The notes under the pieces were generated by a model. It ran no database searches and had not been told where the DNA came from. It saw nothing but the letters and a program-made list of their open reading frames with translations. Below, one piece after another: positions 5,217-5,680 of a stretch of 5,680 bases of DNA (the stretch's first letter is position 1; every line of letters starts with the position of its first letter). Location of the stretch: contig CAYLPT010000114.1 of the NCBI GenBank assembly GCA_964385645.1, forward strand, positions 1 to 5,680, written 5' to 3'. The position numbers were made by a program, and so were the translations under genes. Source of the stretch: CAYLPT01 sp964385645. Lineage in GTDB: Bacteria; Armatimonadota; Hebobacteria; Hebobacterales; Hebobacteraceae.

Positions 5217-5680
5217 TCAAGCGCCCCGCGGGGGCTGCTGAAGCCCCAGGTAGGCGAGCGCCCCCCCGCCGTAGAGGAGGGCCAGCGAGGCCGCCACAAT
5301 CCCCGAGTCGTTGAGCACCGCGGCGGCGGCCGCGCCCGCAAGACAGGCGATGAGCGCGGGCCCCAGCCACTCCCGCTCCTTGAGGGCCTCCTCGGCCGCC
5401 GCCGGACGCGCCAGCAGCGAGACGACCATCACCGCCAGCGCGGCCAGCGCGAGGTTCCTCCACAGGGAGGCGCGCATCAGCAGCCAGTTCAGCGCCAACT
5501 TCCTCGCCGCCACCTGGGCGAGGGCCGGCCAGCCGTCCGCGCGCAGGGCCGCCGCCCACCGGCCGATGTGGGAGGCCTCGGCCCCCTGGCCGATGACATC
5601 CGCGGCCACCGCCGCGCCCGCCACCGCCCCCGCCACCAGCACCACAACCAGCAGGTCATGCCAGCCCGGCCGCGGCCGCC
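5217..5680 (-). CDS. Polytopic membrane protein, C-terminal part (start beyond window)
   Basis: I do not recognise the family with certainty. The frame is open to the window edge; the GTG at 5645 is internal to a continuing reading frame (RPRPGWHDLLVV precedes it) and is unlikely to be the true start. The visible 153 residues contain about four hydrophobic segments: roughly 8-30, 74-92, 103-122 and 126-146. Between the first two is an amphipathic basic stretch with RKLALNWLLMRASLWRN (59-75). The last two helices are joined by LNDSGIVAAS (122-131), with N123, D124 and S125 placed in or next to the membrane. From memory, similar RKLAxN and LNDSG(I/V)AA endings occur in large integral membrane proteins of Firmicutes and Actinobacteria, some annotated with alkaline-phosphatase-like domains; this is a weak recollection. 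The product is alanine- and leucine-rich. It is transcribed toward amrS, about 70 nt away, with a hairpin between them. Confidence 0.75.
   Translation of the reverse strand, partial: RPRPGWHDLLVVVLVAGAVAGAAVAADVIGQGAEASHIGRWAAALRADGWPALAQVAARKLALNWLLMRASLWRNLALAALAVMVVSLLARPAAAEEALKEREWLGPALIACLAGAAAAAVLNDSGIVAASLALLYGGGALAYLGLQQPPRGA

Noticed and set aside
4370..5314. A 314-codon plus-strand open frame opposite amrS
   Set aside because: It is low-complexity, lacks any family motif and is antisense to the strongly conserved radical SAM gene. I judge it a codon-bias shadow.
5147..5341. Extension of the AmrS frame upstream of 5146
   Set aside because: The added residues are Arg/Pro-rich and overlap the membrane-protein gene in another frame; a good ribosome site fits ATG 5146.
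1..5680. Search for CRISPR arrays, tRNA/rRNA genes, insertion sequences, long repeats and riboswitches
   Set aside because: No regularly spaced repeats, no transposase-like frames with inverted ends, and no RNA signature were seen; nearly all bases are accounted for by conserved genes.

Overview
The window is GC-rich (roughly 70% by eye) and every gene I can support lies on the minus strand, packed head to tail. Read in transcription order, from high to low coordinates, it holds: the C-terminal end of a polytopic membrane protein (cut by the window edge), a radical SAM enzyme of the AmmeMemoRadiSam type (amrS), a small phasin-like coiled-coil protein, an ABC1/UbiB-family atypical kinase, a Maf nucleotide pyrophosphatase, the actin homologue MreB, and the N-terminal third of MreC (cut by the other window edge).

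From about 4082 downward the genes look like one operon. The gaps are 13 nt (phasin to ubiB), 1 nt (ubiB to maf), a 1-nt TGATG overlap (maf to mreB) and 23 nt (mreB to mreC). amrS is 41 nt upstream of the phasin gene and could belong to the same transcript. The membrane protein gene is separated from amrS by about 70 nt that contain a strong GC hairpin, so a transcript boundary there is possible. No RNA gene, mobile element, CRISPR array or gene-free stretch over 300 bases was seen.

The organism is a rod-type bacterium with a Mre elongation machinery. A maf gene directly ahead of mreB-mreC recalls the maf-(radC)-mreBCD cluster of Firmicutes. The phasin-like plus ABC1-kinase pair also fits, from memory, deep-branching high-GC Firmicutes (Limnochordia, Symbiobacterium or Thermaerobacter-like). 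Other high-GC lineages such as NC10/Rokubacteria or Chloroflexi cannot be excluded. This placement is inference only.

The content is mostly conserved housekeeping: cell shape (MreB, MreC), nucleotide-pool or division control (Maf), and a lipid/quinone-associated kinase. The parts most worth a second look are the phasin/kinase pair with its near-consensus ribosome-binding site, an ABC1 kinase whose ExD motif reads E-L-V, an AmrS with two extra four-cysteine sets and no AmrA/AmrB partner in view, and the unassigned membrane protein with an LNDSG motif. I found no convincing wholly new system.
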